A DNA stretch of 18,085 nt from Bacteroidales bacterium (lineage in GTDB: Bacteria > Bacteroidota > Bacteroidia > Bacteroidales > Muribaculaceae), in contig SFMJ01000057.1 in the NCBI GenBank assembly GCA_004553095.1, positions 1 through 18,085 on the forward strand, written 5' to 3'. A program made the translations under genes and the position numbers. Each line of letters starts with the position of its first letter. Within the stretch, counting starts at the first letter, position 1. The notes under the pieces were generated by a model. The model saw only the letters and a list, made by a program, of their open reading frames with translations. It ran no database searches and had not been told where the DNA came from. Below, one piece after another: positions 7,405 to 14,712 of the stretch.

Positions 7405-7662
7405 ATGTTATCTACAATTCTTAATGAGGTTCTCTCTTTGCAACCTCTCGCAGCTCTCGGTGCAGCTCTTGGTGCAGCTATCACAGCTATCGGCGCAGGT
7501 CTCGGTATCGGCAAAATCGGTTCTTCCGCTATGGAAGCTATCGCTCGCCAGCCCGAAGCAGCCGGTGATATCCGAAGCAACATGATCGTGATCGCCGCTC
7601 TTATCGAGGGTGTCGCTCTCTTCGCTGTCATCGTTTCTGCTCTCGCTATCTTCATCAAGTAA
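7405..7662 (+). CDS. atpE: F-type ATP synthase subunit c (AtpE)
   Basis: Copies of this 85-residue proteolipid form the rotating ring of Fo. Two hydrophobic helices (about 14-38 and 58-84) are joined by the polar loop ARQPEAAGDIR, which contacts gamma and epsilon. The ion-carrying carboxylate is Glu68 in AALIEGVALF. Na+-type c subunits have Gln at the position occupied here by Ile35 (GLGIGKIG) and Ser or Thr directly after the glutamate, where this protein has Gly69. By that comparison the ring should carry protons. The gene is preceded by 76 untranslated bases, pyrimidine-rich then AT-rich, perhaps to allow the higher translation that a multi-copy ring subunit needs. Confidence 0.96.
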   Translation: MLSTILNEVLSLQPLAALGAALGAAITAIGAGLGIGKIGSSAMEAIARQPEAAGDIRSNMIVIAALIEGVALFAVIVSALAIFIK

Positions 7663-7710
7663 GATCAGCTTTTCAACACTTAGTAGTTATCAACTAATCT
7701 TTTTAAGATA

Positions 7711-8205
7711 ATGGAACTATTCACGCCCGAAACCGGTCTGGTCATTTGGATGTTCATCGCGTTCATCCTGCTGTTCTTGGTCCTCGCTAAGTGGGGATGG
7801 CCTGTCATCATATCTATGATGGCTAAACGTGCTGCCACTATCGATCAGGGTGTGGAAGACGCCCGGAAAGCTAAGGAACAACTTGACAATGCTCGCGCCG
7901 AAGCCCAAAAGTATGTGGCTGAAGCTCAAGCGCGTCAAGCTGAAATCCTTCGCGAGGCCAACAAGTTGAAATCCGATATCATCGAGCAAGCTCGCGCCGA
8001 AGCGCAAGAAGCTGCCAAGAAGGAAATGGATGCCGCCAAGCTCGCCATCGATCAGGCTCGCAAGGAGGCTGAACTCCAATTCCGTAACGAGGTCGGCCGT
8101 TTCTCTATCGATATCGCTGAGAAAATGATGCGCTCTCGTATGAGCGATGATAAGGCTCAAACTGAGCTGGTTAACAAGTTGTTGGACGAAATTGAGAAAA
8201 ATTGA
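7711..8205 (+). CDS. atpF: F-type ATP synthase subunit b (AtpF)
   Basis: Subunit b forms the outer stalk that holds F1 still against the rotor. The 164-residue protein has one N-terminal membrane helix (about 9-28, VIWMFIAFILLFLVLAKWGW). After it comes a long charged, alanine-rich helix from about 35 to 130, with repeated A-E-A-Q and A-R-A-E units expected to form a coiled coil. The C-terminal part (about 131-164) would contact subunit delta. The length is ordinary. Only one b gene is present, so a homodimer is expected. It lies 48 bases after atpE and 6 bases before atpH. Confidence 0.95.
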   Translation: MELFTPETGLVIWMFIAFILLFLVLAKWGWPVIISMMAKRAATIDQGVEDARKAKEQLDNARAEAQKYVAEAQARQAEILREANKLKSDIIEQARAEAQEAAKKEMDAAKLAIDQARKEAELQFRNEVGRFSIDIAEKMMRSRMSDDKAQTELVNKLLDEIEKN

Positions 8206-8211
8206 TAGATC

Positions 8212-8754
8212 ATGAATTCCGGACTTATCCCACATCGCTACGCTCGTGCTCTATACAAGTTCGCTTGCGATAACAATAATAGCCAGAACGTCTATGAGCA
8301 AATGAAGACTCTGATCTCCGCTTTCTCTGCCGACGATAGGCTCCAAAAAGTGCTCGCCAATCCCTTTGTCGATCTCAACGACAAGAGGAAGGTGCTGATC
8401 GCCGCTGCCGGCGATAAGCCCGGAGACGACTATCAGAGGTTCGTTACTCTTATTCTCGACCATCACCGCGAGGAGTTCGCCCTTCTTATGGCGCTCGCTT
8501 ATCGTGACATCTATCGTAAGCACAATAAGATCTCCCAGGTGAAGATCACTACCGCGGCTAAACTCCCCGATACTGAGCTCGCTAAGATACGTACGATCGT
8601 CGAAAAGTCGTTCAAGGACGCCTCTTTCGAATATCTTTACGCCATCGACCCGGATCTCATCGGTGGGTTCGTAATCGATGTCGATTCGACCCGTTTGGAT
8701 GCCTCTATCAGTAGTGAACTCGAACTTTTACGTCAAACTCTAAGCTCTAAGTAA
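8212..8754 (+). CDS. atpH: F-type ATP synthase subunit delta (AtpH)
   Basis: Delta sits on top of F1 and ties the alpha N-termini to the b stalk. The 180-residue product has the family's N-terminal helical domain, beginning GLIPHRYARALYKFACDN, with YARALY as its usual mark. Its C-terminal domain ends DPDLIGGFVIDVDSTRLDAS, which matches the conserved G-G-F/V-x-I region near the end of the family. The length is normal. The gaps of 6 bases before it and 3 bases after it suggest translation coupled to atpF and atpA. A few codons (AGG) differ from the neighbouring style, but there is no break. Confidence 0.94.
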   Translation: MNSGLIPHRYARALYKFACDNNNSQNVYEQMKTLISAFSADDRLQKVLANPFVDLNDKRKVLIAAAGDKPGDDYQRFVTLILDHHREEFALLMALAYRDIYRKHNKISQVKITTAAKLPDTELAKIRTIVEKSFKDASFEYLYAIDPDLIGGFVIDVDSTRLDASISSELELLRQTLSSK

Positions 8755-8757
8755 GAA

Positions 8758-10274
8758 ATGCTAAATCCAAGCGAAATATCAGATGTTTTAAAACAAGAAC
8801 TCGAAAACATTAATTCGAAAGTAAAGTTTGACGAGGTCGGCACTGTCCTTAATGTCGGCGACGGTGTCGCTCACGTCTATGGACTCGAAAACGTCAGAAG
8901 TAACGAACTTGTCGAGTTCGAAAATGGAGCTATGGGCGTCGCCCTGAACCTCGAGGAGAGCAACGTCGGTGTCGTTTTGCTCGATAAGGTAAATTCGATC
9001 ACCGAAAATATGTCGGTGAAACGAACCGGCGAGGTGGCTTCTATCCCCGTGGGTGAAGGTATGCTCGGCCGTGTTATCAACATGCTCGGCGAGCCCCTCG
9101 ACGGCAAGGGTCCTATCGAAGGCGAGCGTTATCGTCTCCCCCTCGAACGTAAGGCCCCCGGCGTTATCTTCCGCCAGCCCGTAAATCAGCCCCTCCAGAC
9201 AGGTATCAAGGCTGTCGACGCTATGATTCCTATCGGTCGTGGTCAGCGTGAGCTTATCATCGGCGACCGCCAGGTCGGTAAGACCGCTATCGCCATCGAT
9301 ACGATCATCAACCAAAAGGAAAATTACGAGAAGGGTAAACCCGTATATTGCATCTATGTGGCTATCGGCCAGAAGGCATCTACTGTCGCCGCTCTCGTTC
9401 ATACCCTCGAAAAATATGGTGCTCTCCCTTATACTGTCGTTGTCGCTGCTAATGCTTCCGACTCCGCATCTATGAGATATTATGCACCTTTCGCCGGTGT
9501 GGCTATCGGTGAGTATTTCCGCGACACCGGCCGCGATGCTCTTATCATCTAGGTCGTGAGGCTTACCCCGGTGATATCTTCTATCTCCACTCTCGTCTCC
9601 TCGAACGTGCCGCTAAGATCATCGACGACCAGAAGGTCGCTCAGGCTATGAACGACCTTCCCGAGGCCCTCAAACCTATCGTTAAGGGTGGCGGTTCGCT
9701 CACTGCTCTCCCCATCATCGAAACTCAAGCCGGTGACGTCTCCGCTTATATCCCGACCAACGTCATCTCTATCACCGATGGTCAGATATTCCTCGAAACA
9801 GGCCTCTTCAACCAGGGTATTCGCCCCGCCATCAACGTAGGTATCTCCGTGTCGCGTGTCGGCGGTAACGCCCAAATCAAGTGTATGAAGAAGGTCGCCG
9901 GTACCCTTAAGATCGCCCAAGCTCAGTATCGTGAACTCGAGTCGTTCACCAAGTTCGGTGGCGATATCGACCCCGTTACCGCTGCTGTCATCGACCGCGG
10001 TCGTAAGAACCAGCAAATCCTCGTTCAGCCTCAATATCATCCCTGGGATGTCGAAAGCGAAGTCGCTGTCATTTATTGCGGTGTGAACGGTCTGCTCGAA
10101 AGCATCCCCGTTGAGAAAGTCAAGGATTTCGAGGAGCTCTTGATCCAAACCCTCAAACTCCGCCACCGCCAGGATGTCCTCGATGTCCTCCGTGATGGCA
10201 AACTTACCCCAGAAGTGGAGGAAACTCTCAAATCTGTTGCTAAGGAAGTCGCTCAGAACGTCCTCGCTCAGTAA
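8758..10274 (+). pseudogene. atpA: F-type ATP synthase subunit alpha, disrupted by a deletion of about 64 bases (AtpA)
   Basis: Alpha alternates with beta in F1 and provides the arginine that completes each catalytic site. The first frame (8758-9552, 264 residues) has the barrel, the P-loop GDRQVGKT at 169-176, and runs to GRDALII, where TAG at 9550-9552 stops it. Alpha continues from 9552 in another frame with GREAYPGDIFYLHSRLLERA and runs without damage to 10274 (240 residues), including the arginine finger in VSRVGG (9855-9857). Homologues have about 21 residues here (DDLSKQ to RRPP in E. coli), including the Walker B region. They are absent from the window, fitting a loss of about 64 bases. 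Restoring them gives about 526 residues, the usual Bacteroidetes length. As written, no functional alpha can be made. An assembly error is a real possibility because the flanks are otherwise intact. Confidence 0.9.
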
Positions 10275-10339
10275 CCTGAGTCTCTTTCTCTCACTTCTTT
10301 CTAAACCCTTTATTTTTAAGCTGTTTTTCAAAGACTATT

Positions 10340-11227
10340 ATGGCAACTCTTAGAGAATTAAAAACTCGTATCGGTTCGGTAGCCTCTACCGAAAAGATCA
10401 CCGGTGCGATGAAGATGATTTCATCTGCCAAAGTCCATCAAAATGAAGCTGCTCTTCGCAAACTTCAGCCTTTTAAGGATAAGATCAAATCGATCATGGG
10501 GCATATTCTGTCGACCGATCAAAATTTTGATTCTCCCCTTATCGTAGCCCGTGAGGTCAATCGCGCCGCTATCGTCGTGTTTGGCTCTGATGATGGTCTT
10601 TGTGGAGCCTATAATTCCAATATCCTCAAGGGCCTTTTGGCCCATATCGAGTCTCTTCGCCAGGAACTCGGCGAGGATTTGGCTATCGATGTTTATCCTG
10701 TTGGTAAGAAGATGTTGAAGGCCGTCGATCGTCTTCACGATCCTCGACTCAACATCATCTCTACCGACGGGGTCGATAGCAAAATGAAGGGTGACCAGGT
10801 TAATGCTTTTACCGATTCTCTCCGCCACACTTTCACATCAGGCGAAACTGATCGCATCGATGTGATCTATATGAAGTATAAGTCGATGAGCCGTCAGACC
10901 CTCACCGCCGAGCCTCTTTTCCCTATCTCTGAAAAGACGCTCCTCGAGGATGCTTCCGAGGTCAACGACAATCAACTCTATATCTTCGAACCGGATGCCA
11001 ATAGCATCTTCAATGAGGTCCTCCCTATGTTCGTGCTTTCTACCATGCAGGAGATCACCATTGAAAACCGCAGTTCTGAGCAGGCTGCTCGCGTTATGGC
11101 TATGCAGAGCGCTAACGATAACGCCAAGAAACTCCTCGAAGAACTCCGACTCGAGTACAACAAACTCCGTCAACAGAGCATCACCACCGAACTCCTCGAT
11201 ATCCTCGGTGGTCAGGTCGAAAGATAA
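10340..11227 (+). CDS. atpG: F-type ATP synthase subunit gamma (AtpG)
   Basis: Gamma is the central shaft that turns with the c-ring and drives the beta sites through their cycle. The 295-residue protein shows the two long helices of the family. The N-terminal one is ATLRELKTRIGSVASTEKIT followed by GAMKMISSAKV. The C-terminal one runs from ENRSSEQAARVMAMQSANDN to RQQSITTELLDILGG. The central fold has DDGLCGAYNSNI, where most homologues have DRGLCG. It starts 65 bases after atpA, following a pyrimidine-rich then AT-rich spacer, and is the last ATP synthase gene. nuoI begins 38 bases later with no terminator between, which is the second junction of the nesting. Confidence 0.96.
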   Translation: MATLRELKTRIGSVASTEKITGAMKMISSAKVHQNEAALRKLQPFKDKIKSIMGHILSTDQNFDSPLIVAREVNRAAIVVFGSDDGLCGAYNSNILKGLLAHIESLRQELGEDLAIDVYPVGKKMLKAVDRLHDPRLNIISTDGVDSKMKGDQVNAFTDSLRHTFTSGETDRIDVIYMKYKSMSRQTLTAEPLFPISEKTLLEDASEVNDNQLYIFEPDANSIFNEVLPMFVLSTMQEITIENRSSEQAARVMAMQSANDNAKKLLEELRLEYNKLRQQSITTELLDILGGQVER

Positions 11228-11265
11228 TCTTAAGATAACAATTTTCAGAATATATCATTTTTTTG

Positions 11266-11748
11266 ATGAGTAGCTTTTCAAATTATTTTAAATCTGTCGG
11301 AGAAGGCGTCAAAAGCCTCCTCCTCGGTATGGGCGTCACCGGTAAGGAATTCGTTACTCCCAAGATCACTGAACAGTATCCCGAGAACCGTGATACTCTC
11401 AAGATCGCCGACCGTTTCCGTGCCGAACTTACCCTTAAATATGATAACGAGGATCGTCACAAGTGTATCGCTTGCGGCATCTGCCAGATGAATTGCCCCA
11501 ACGGCACCATCCATCTCGAAACCAAAATGGTCGAGCTCCCGGATGGTAAGAAGAAACGTAAACTCGAAAAGTATCTTTATGATCTCGGCAGCTGCACATT
11601 CTGTATGCTTTGTGTCACTTCCTGCCCGCAGGATGCCCTCGAGTTCTCCAACGATTTCGAACAGGCTGTGTTCGAACGCGATAAGCTCGTGAAGCAACTT
11701 AATTATCGCCCCGATCCGGATGGCCTCCCCGAGACTCCGGCCAAGTGA
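11266..11748 (+). CDS. nuoI: NADH-quinone oxidoreductase subunit I, 2x[4Fe-4S] (NuoI)
   Basis: NuoI carries clusters N6a and N6b, which pass electrons down the peripheral arm to N2 in NuoB. Two ferredoxin motifs are complete: CIACGICQMNCP and CTFCMLCVTSCP, each with three closely spaced cysteines and a fourth followed by proline. The N-terminal region GVKSLLLGMGVTGKEF is the amphipathic membrane anchor. I chose the ATG at 11266 (160 residues). A TTG lies one codon earlier at 11263, but the ATG is the likelier start. The gene sits 38 bases after atpG rather than after nuoH. With no nuoEFG here, NuoI or a partner may be where the unknown electron donor docks; that is inference. Confidence 0.96.
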   Translation: MSSFSNYFKSVGEGVKSLLLGMGVTGKEFVTPKITEQYPENRDTLKIADRFRAELTLKYDNEDRHKCIACGICQMNCPNGTIHLETKMVELPDGKKKRKLEKYLYDLGSCTFCMLCVTSCPQDALEFSNDFEQAVFERDKLVKQLNYRPDPDGLPETPAK

Positions 11749-11841
11749 TCTCTTCGTTCACTATCTGTGGCCCCTGTTTTTCTCGTTCGGAGTGTCCCAT
11801 CACCTCCCTAACATCGAATATTAACTACTACACTAATCATA

Positions 11842-12369
11842 ATGGATTCTTTAGCGAATATTATTCTTTATTTTGTGGCTGCTATCGCTGTCATCGTCTT
11901 CTCGGTGATGACCGTAACCAGCCGCAAAATCCTTCGCGCTGCCACTTATCTGCTCTTTGTGCTCCTCGGCACTGCCGTGTTCTATTTCCAACTCGGCTAT
12001 GAGTTCCTCGGAGCTGTTCAGATTGCGGTGTACGCCGGCGGCATTATGGTGCTCTTCGTATTCTCGATCCTCTTGACTCGTCGTCCCGATGAGAAGGCAC
12101 CTCTGCTCAGCACCCATCGTAGAGGGATTGGTGTCGCTCTCGCTCTGGTTAGCTTTATCCTTTTAGGTCTGGCTTTATTCTATATGCCTTTCCTTAGCGG
12201 CGTTTCTCTCGCTCAGTCGATCGAAGCCGGTGCTACCATCGATATGCACACCATCGGTCAAACTCTCGTCGGGTCTGACAAGTTCCAGTATTTATTACCA
12301 TTTGAGGCTATTTCTGTCCTCTTGTTGGCATGTATAATCGGCGGTGTCACCGTGGCCCGCAAAAGATAA
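11842..12369 (+). CDS. nuoJ: NADH-quinone oxidoreductase subunit J (NuoJ)
   Basis: NuoJ is a membrane subunit with five helices next to NuoK and NuoH. Its third helix changes shape during the catalytic cycle. The 175-residue product shows this helix as FLGAVQIAVYAGGIMVLFVF, including the conserved tyrosine and paired glycines. The other hydrophobic segments are at about 7-25, 29-45, 90-112 and 150-172. The C-terminus ACIIGGVTVARKR matches the family. It starts 93 bases after nuoI, without a Shine-Dalgarno and with AT-rich first codons, in contrast to the GC-rich body. nuoK follows after 12 bases. Confidence 0.94.
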   Translation: MDSLANIILYFVAAIAVIVFSVMTVTSRKILRAATYLLFVLLGTAVFYFQLGYEFLGAVQIAVYAGGIMVLFVFSILLTRRPDEKAPLLSTHRRGIGVALALVSFILLGLALFYMPFLSGVSLAQSIEAGATIDMHTIGQTLVGSDKFQYLLPFEAISVLLLACIIGGVTVARKR

Positions 12370-12381
12370 TTTACTCAGTCT

Positions 12382-12693
12382 ATGAATTTAACAATGTTAT
12401 GTTATCTCGTGCCGAGTTTGATTATGTTTGCGGCAGGTGTATATGGTTTCTGCACCCGTAAGAACATGATCGCTCTCCTGATCTCGCTCGAGCTTATGCT
12501 GAACGCGGCTGATCTCAATTTCGTCGTGTTCAACCGTTTCTTATTCCCCGGTTCGATGGAAGGTATGTTCTTCACTATCTTTGCCATCGCTATCGCTGCC
12601 GCTGAAACGGCTGTAGCCATCGCGATTATCATCAATATTTATCGCGAGGTGAAGAATACTGATATTAACTCCGTTAAACAAATGAAATTCTAA
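12382..12693 (+). CDS. nuoK: NADH-quinone oxidoreductase subunit K (NuoK)
   Basis: NuoK is a small subunit with three helices that contributes to one proton channel and is related to MrpC of cation antiporters. The 103-residue protein keeps both buried glutamates known to be needed for pumping: Glu37 in LLISLELMLNAADLNFV and Glu75 in AIAAAETAVAIAIII. The length is standard. Helices lie at about 4-22, 28-50 and 60-86. It is 12 bases after nuoJ and 2 bases before nuoL, so translation of the three is probably coupled. Its first codons (TTA, ACA, TTA) are AT-rich, as in most genes of the array. Confidence 0.95.
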   Translation: MNLTMLCYLVPSLIMFAAGVYGFCTRKNMIALLISLELMLNAADLNFVVFNRFLFPGSMEGMFFTIFAIAIAAAETAVAIAIIINIYREVKNTDINSVKQMKF

Positions 12694-12695
12694 TT

Positions 12696-14684
12696 ATGGG
12701 CAATACTCTTCCAATTCTCGTTTTGGCCATCCCCTTCGTGATGTTCCTCATCCTCGGGCTTGGCGGTGTGAAGATGGGCCGTAAGTTAGCCGGTACTCTC
12801 GGTATCCTCGCTAATGGTGCCTTGGCAGTCGTTGCCTATATTATAGCCTTCACATATTTCTTCTCGGGCGATCCCGCTTTCATCGACGCTGAGGGCGTGC
12901 GTCAGCAACTCGAGGTATTCGATGTTACCTGGCTCGCTTTCACCGATCGTCTCGTCGTAAACATCGGCTTTATCCTCGACCCCATCGCTGCCATGATGCT
13001 CGTGGTTATCACTACCATCTCTTTCATGGTCCATCTCTATAGCTGGGGCTATATGGAGCATGAACCGGGCTTCCAGAGATATTATGCGTTCCTTTCGCTC
13101 TTTACTTTCTCTATGCTCGGTCTCGTGGTGGCTACCAACATCTTCCAGATGTATATCTTCTGGGAGCTCGTGGGTGTATCCTCCTACCTCTTGATCGGTT
13201 TCTTCTATAAGCTCCCCTCTGCTGTGGCTGCTTCGAAGAAGGCATTCATCGTGACCCGTTTCGCCGACCTCTTCATGCTTATCGGTATCTTGGTGCTCTC
13301 TTATTATGTGGCACAGACTCCGGCTGACGGCCCTCTCGGCACTGCTTCGGCTTTCAATTTCTCGATGCTTAATGCCAACGCTCAGAGCGTTCTCGCTTCG
13401 ACCGCCGGAGCTACTTTCCTCGGCGGCTCCGTGCTGACTTGGGCGATGGTGCTGATCTTCGCCGGTGGTATGGGTAAGTCGGCTATGATGCCGCTCCATA
13501 TATGGCTCCCCGATGCTATGGAGGGTCCGACACCCGTCTCTGCACTTATCCACGCCGCTACTATGGTCGTCGCCGGTGTTTACTTGGTGGCTCGTTTCTT
13601 CCCAGTATTCGGCGTTGTTCCCAATTCGATGGTATTTATCACTGTCGTAGGCGCCATCACTGCCTTCTATGCTGCTGTGGTAGCTTGCGCTCAGATCGAT
13701 ATCAAACGTGTACTTGCATTCTCCACTATCTCGCAGATCGCATTTATGATGGTGGCGCTCGGTTGCTCTTACAATCAGCTTGTAGTGCACGAGGGGCACA
13801 CAGTGCTCGGATATATGTCCGGTATGTTCCACCTCTTCACTCACGCCATGTTCAAGGCTCTCTTGTTCCTCGGTGCCGGTTGCTTGATCCATGCCGTTCA
13901 TTCTAACAATTACACCGAGATGGGTGGCCTCCGCAAGTATATGCCTATCTGTCATATCACCTTCTTGATCGGATGTCTCGCCATCGCCGGTATCTGGCCC
14001 TTCTCCGGATTCTTCTCTAAAGATGAGATGATCACTGCTATGTTCAATTGCAACAGCTTCCTCGGCTGGTGGATGACTATGGTTGCAGGTCTTACCGCTT
14101 TCTATATGTTCCGTCTCTATTACCTCATCTTCTGGTGGGAGGAGAACCCGAAATATAAGGAGCATGGCCACAAGCCCCACGATGCATCTTGGCAGATGTC
14201 TCTCCCGCTGATCATCCTCGCTGCCGTAAGCTGCGTAGCCGGATTCATTCCTTTCGGTGAGTATGTCACTTTCGATGGCAAGCCCTATACTATCCACATC
14301 CAGACTTCGGTGGCTGTCCGCTCGCTCGTTGTCGCTCTGCTCGCTATCGGCCTTGCTACTCTGATGTATGCCAAGAAGAATCCTCTCCCCGAGAAGGTCA
14401 AGAATTTCTGGCCTGCTCTCTGGACTGCTGCTCATCGTCGCTTCTACTGGGATGAGATCTATCAGTTCGTCACTCATCGAGTGATCTTCAACATCATCTG
14501 CCGCTCGATCGCATGGTTCGACCGCCATATCATCGATGGCACGATGAATGCCCTCGCTGCTGTGACTCAGTGGACTTCTCTTAAGATCCGCGGTCTCCAG
14601 AGTGGTTGCGTGCAGGCTTACGTCATCTGGTATTTCCTCGGTGCTGTCGCTCTCGCTGCCATCACTTGGGTATGTCTCTTATAA
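12696..14684 (+). CDS. nuoL: NADH-quinone oxidoreductase subunit L, antiporter-like (NuoL)
   Basis: NuoL is the outermost of the three antiporter-like proton channels. The 662-residue protein keeps the main charged residues of the path: Glu157 in FWELVGVSSYLLIGF, Lys261 in GGMGKSAMMPLHIWLPDAME, and Lys387 in HAMFKALLFLGAG. The sequence GPTPVSALIHAATMVVAG is the family hallmark. The C-terminal part (about 540-662) should form the long lateral helix that runs along NuoM and NuoN, plus a final membrane helix. The length is normal. A 580-codon antisense frame covers most of it. This is explained by near absence of TTA, CTA and TCA codons in the sense frame, not by a second gene. nuoM starts 28 bases later. 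Confidence 0.97.
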   Translation: MGNTLPILVLAIPFVMFLILGLGGVKMGRKLAGTLGILANGALAVVAYIIAFTYFFSGDPAFIDAEGVRQQLEVFDVTWLAFTDRLVVNIGFILDPIAAMMLVVITTISFMVHLYSWGYMEHEPGFQRYYAFLSLFTFSMLGLVVATNIFQMYIFWELVGVSSYLLIGFFYKLPSAVAASKKAFIVTRFADLFMLIGILVLSYYVAQTPADGPLGTASAFNFSMLNANAQSVLASTAGATFLGGSVLTWAMVLIFAGGMGKSAMMPLHIWLPDAMEGPTPVSALIHAATMVVAGVYLVARFFPVFGVVPNSMVFITVVGAITAFYAAVVACAQIDIKRVLAFSTISQIAFMMVALGCSYNQLVVHEGHTVLGYMSGMFHLFTHAMFKALLFLGAGCLIHAVHSNNYTEMGGLRKYMPICHITFLIGCLAIAGIWPFSGFFSKDEMITAMFNCNSFLGWWMTMVAGLTAFYMFRLYYLIFWWEENPKYKEHGHKPHDASWQMSLPLIILAAVSCVAGFIPFGEYVTFDGKPYTIHIQTSVAVRSLVVALLAIGLATLMYAKKNPLPEKVKNFWPALWTAAHRRFYWDEIYQFVTHRVIFNIICRSIAWFDRHIIDGTMNALAAVTQWTSLKIRGLQSGCVQAYVIWYFLGAVALAAITWVCLL

Positions 14685-14712
14685 TTGTAATTGTCGCAAA
14701 ATATTTTAGATT

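Noticed and set aside
9540..9560. Programmed frameshift or translational bypass in atpA
   Set aside because: Recoding skips or shifts over bases that are present. Here about 21 conserved residues are not encoded at all, so no recoding event could restore the full protein.
11745..12002. 85-residue plus-strand frame between nuoI and nuoJ
   Set aside because: It covers the spacer and then overlaps nuoJ in another frame. The sequence is not protein-like and the overlap with a certain gene is too large.
12786..14528. 580-codon open frame on the minus strand across nuoL
   Set aside because: It is antisense to a clear nuoL. Minus-strand stops need TTA, CTA or TCA in the sense frame, and these codons are nearly avoided here. 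The translation is a charged, low-complexity product with no recognisable family.
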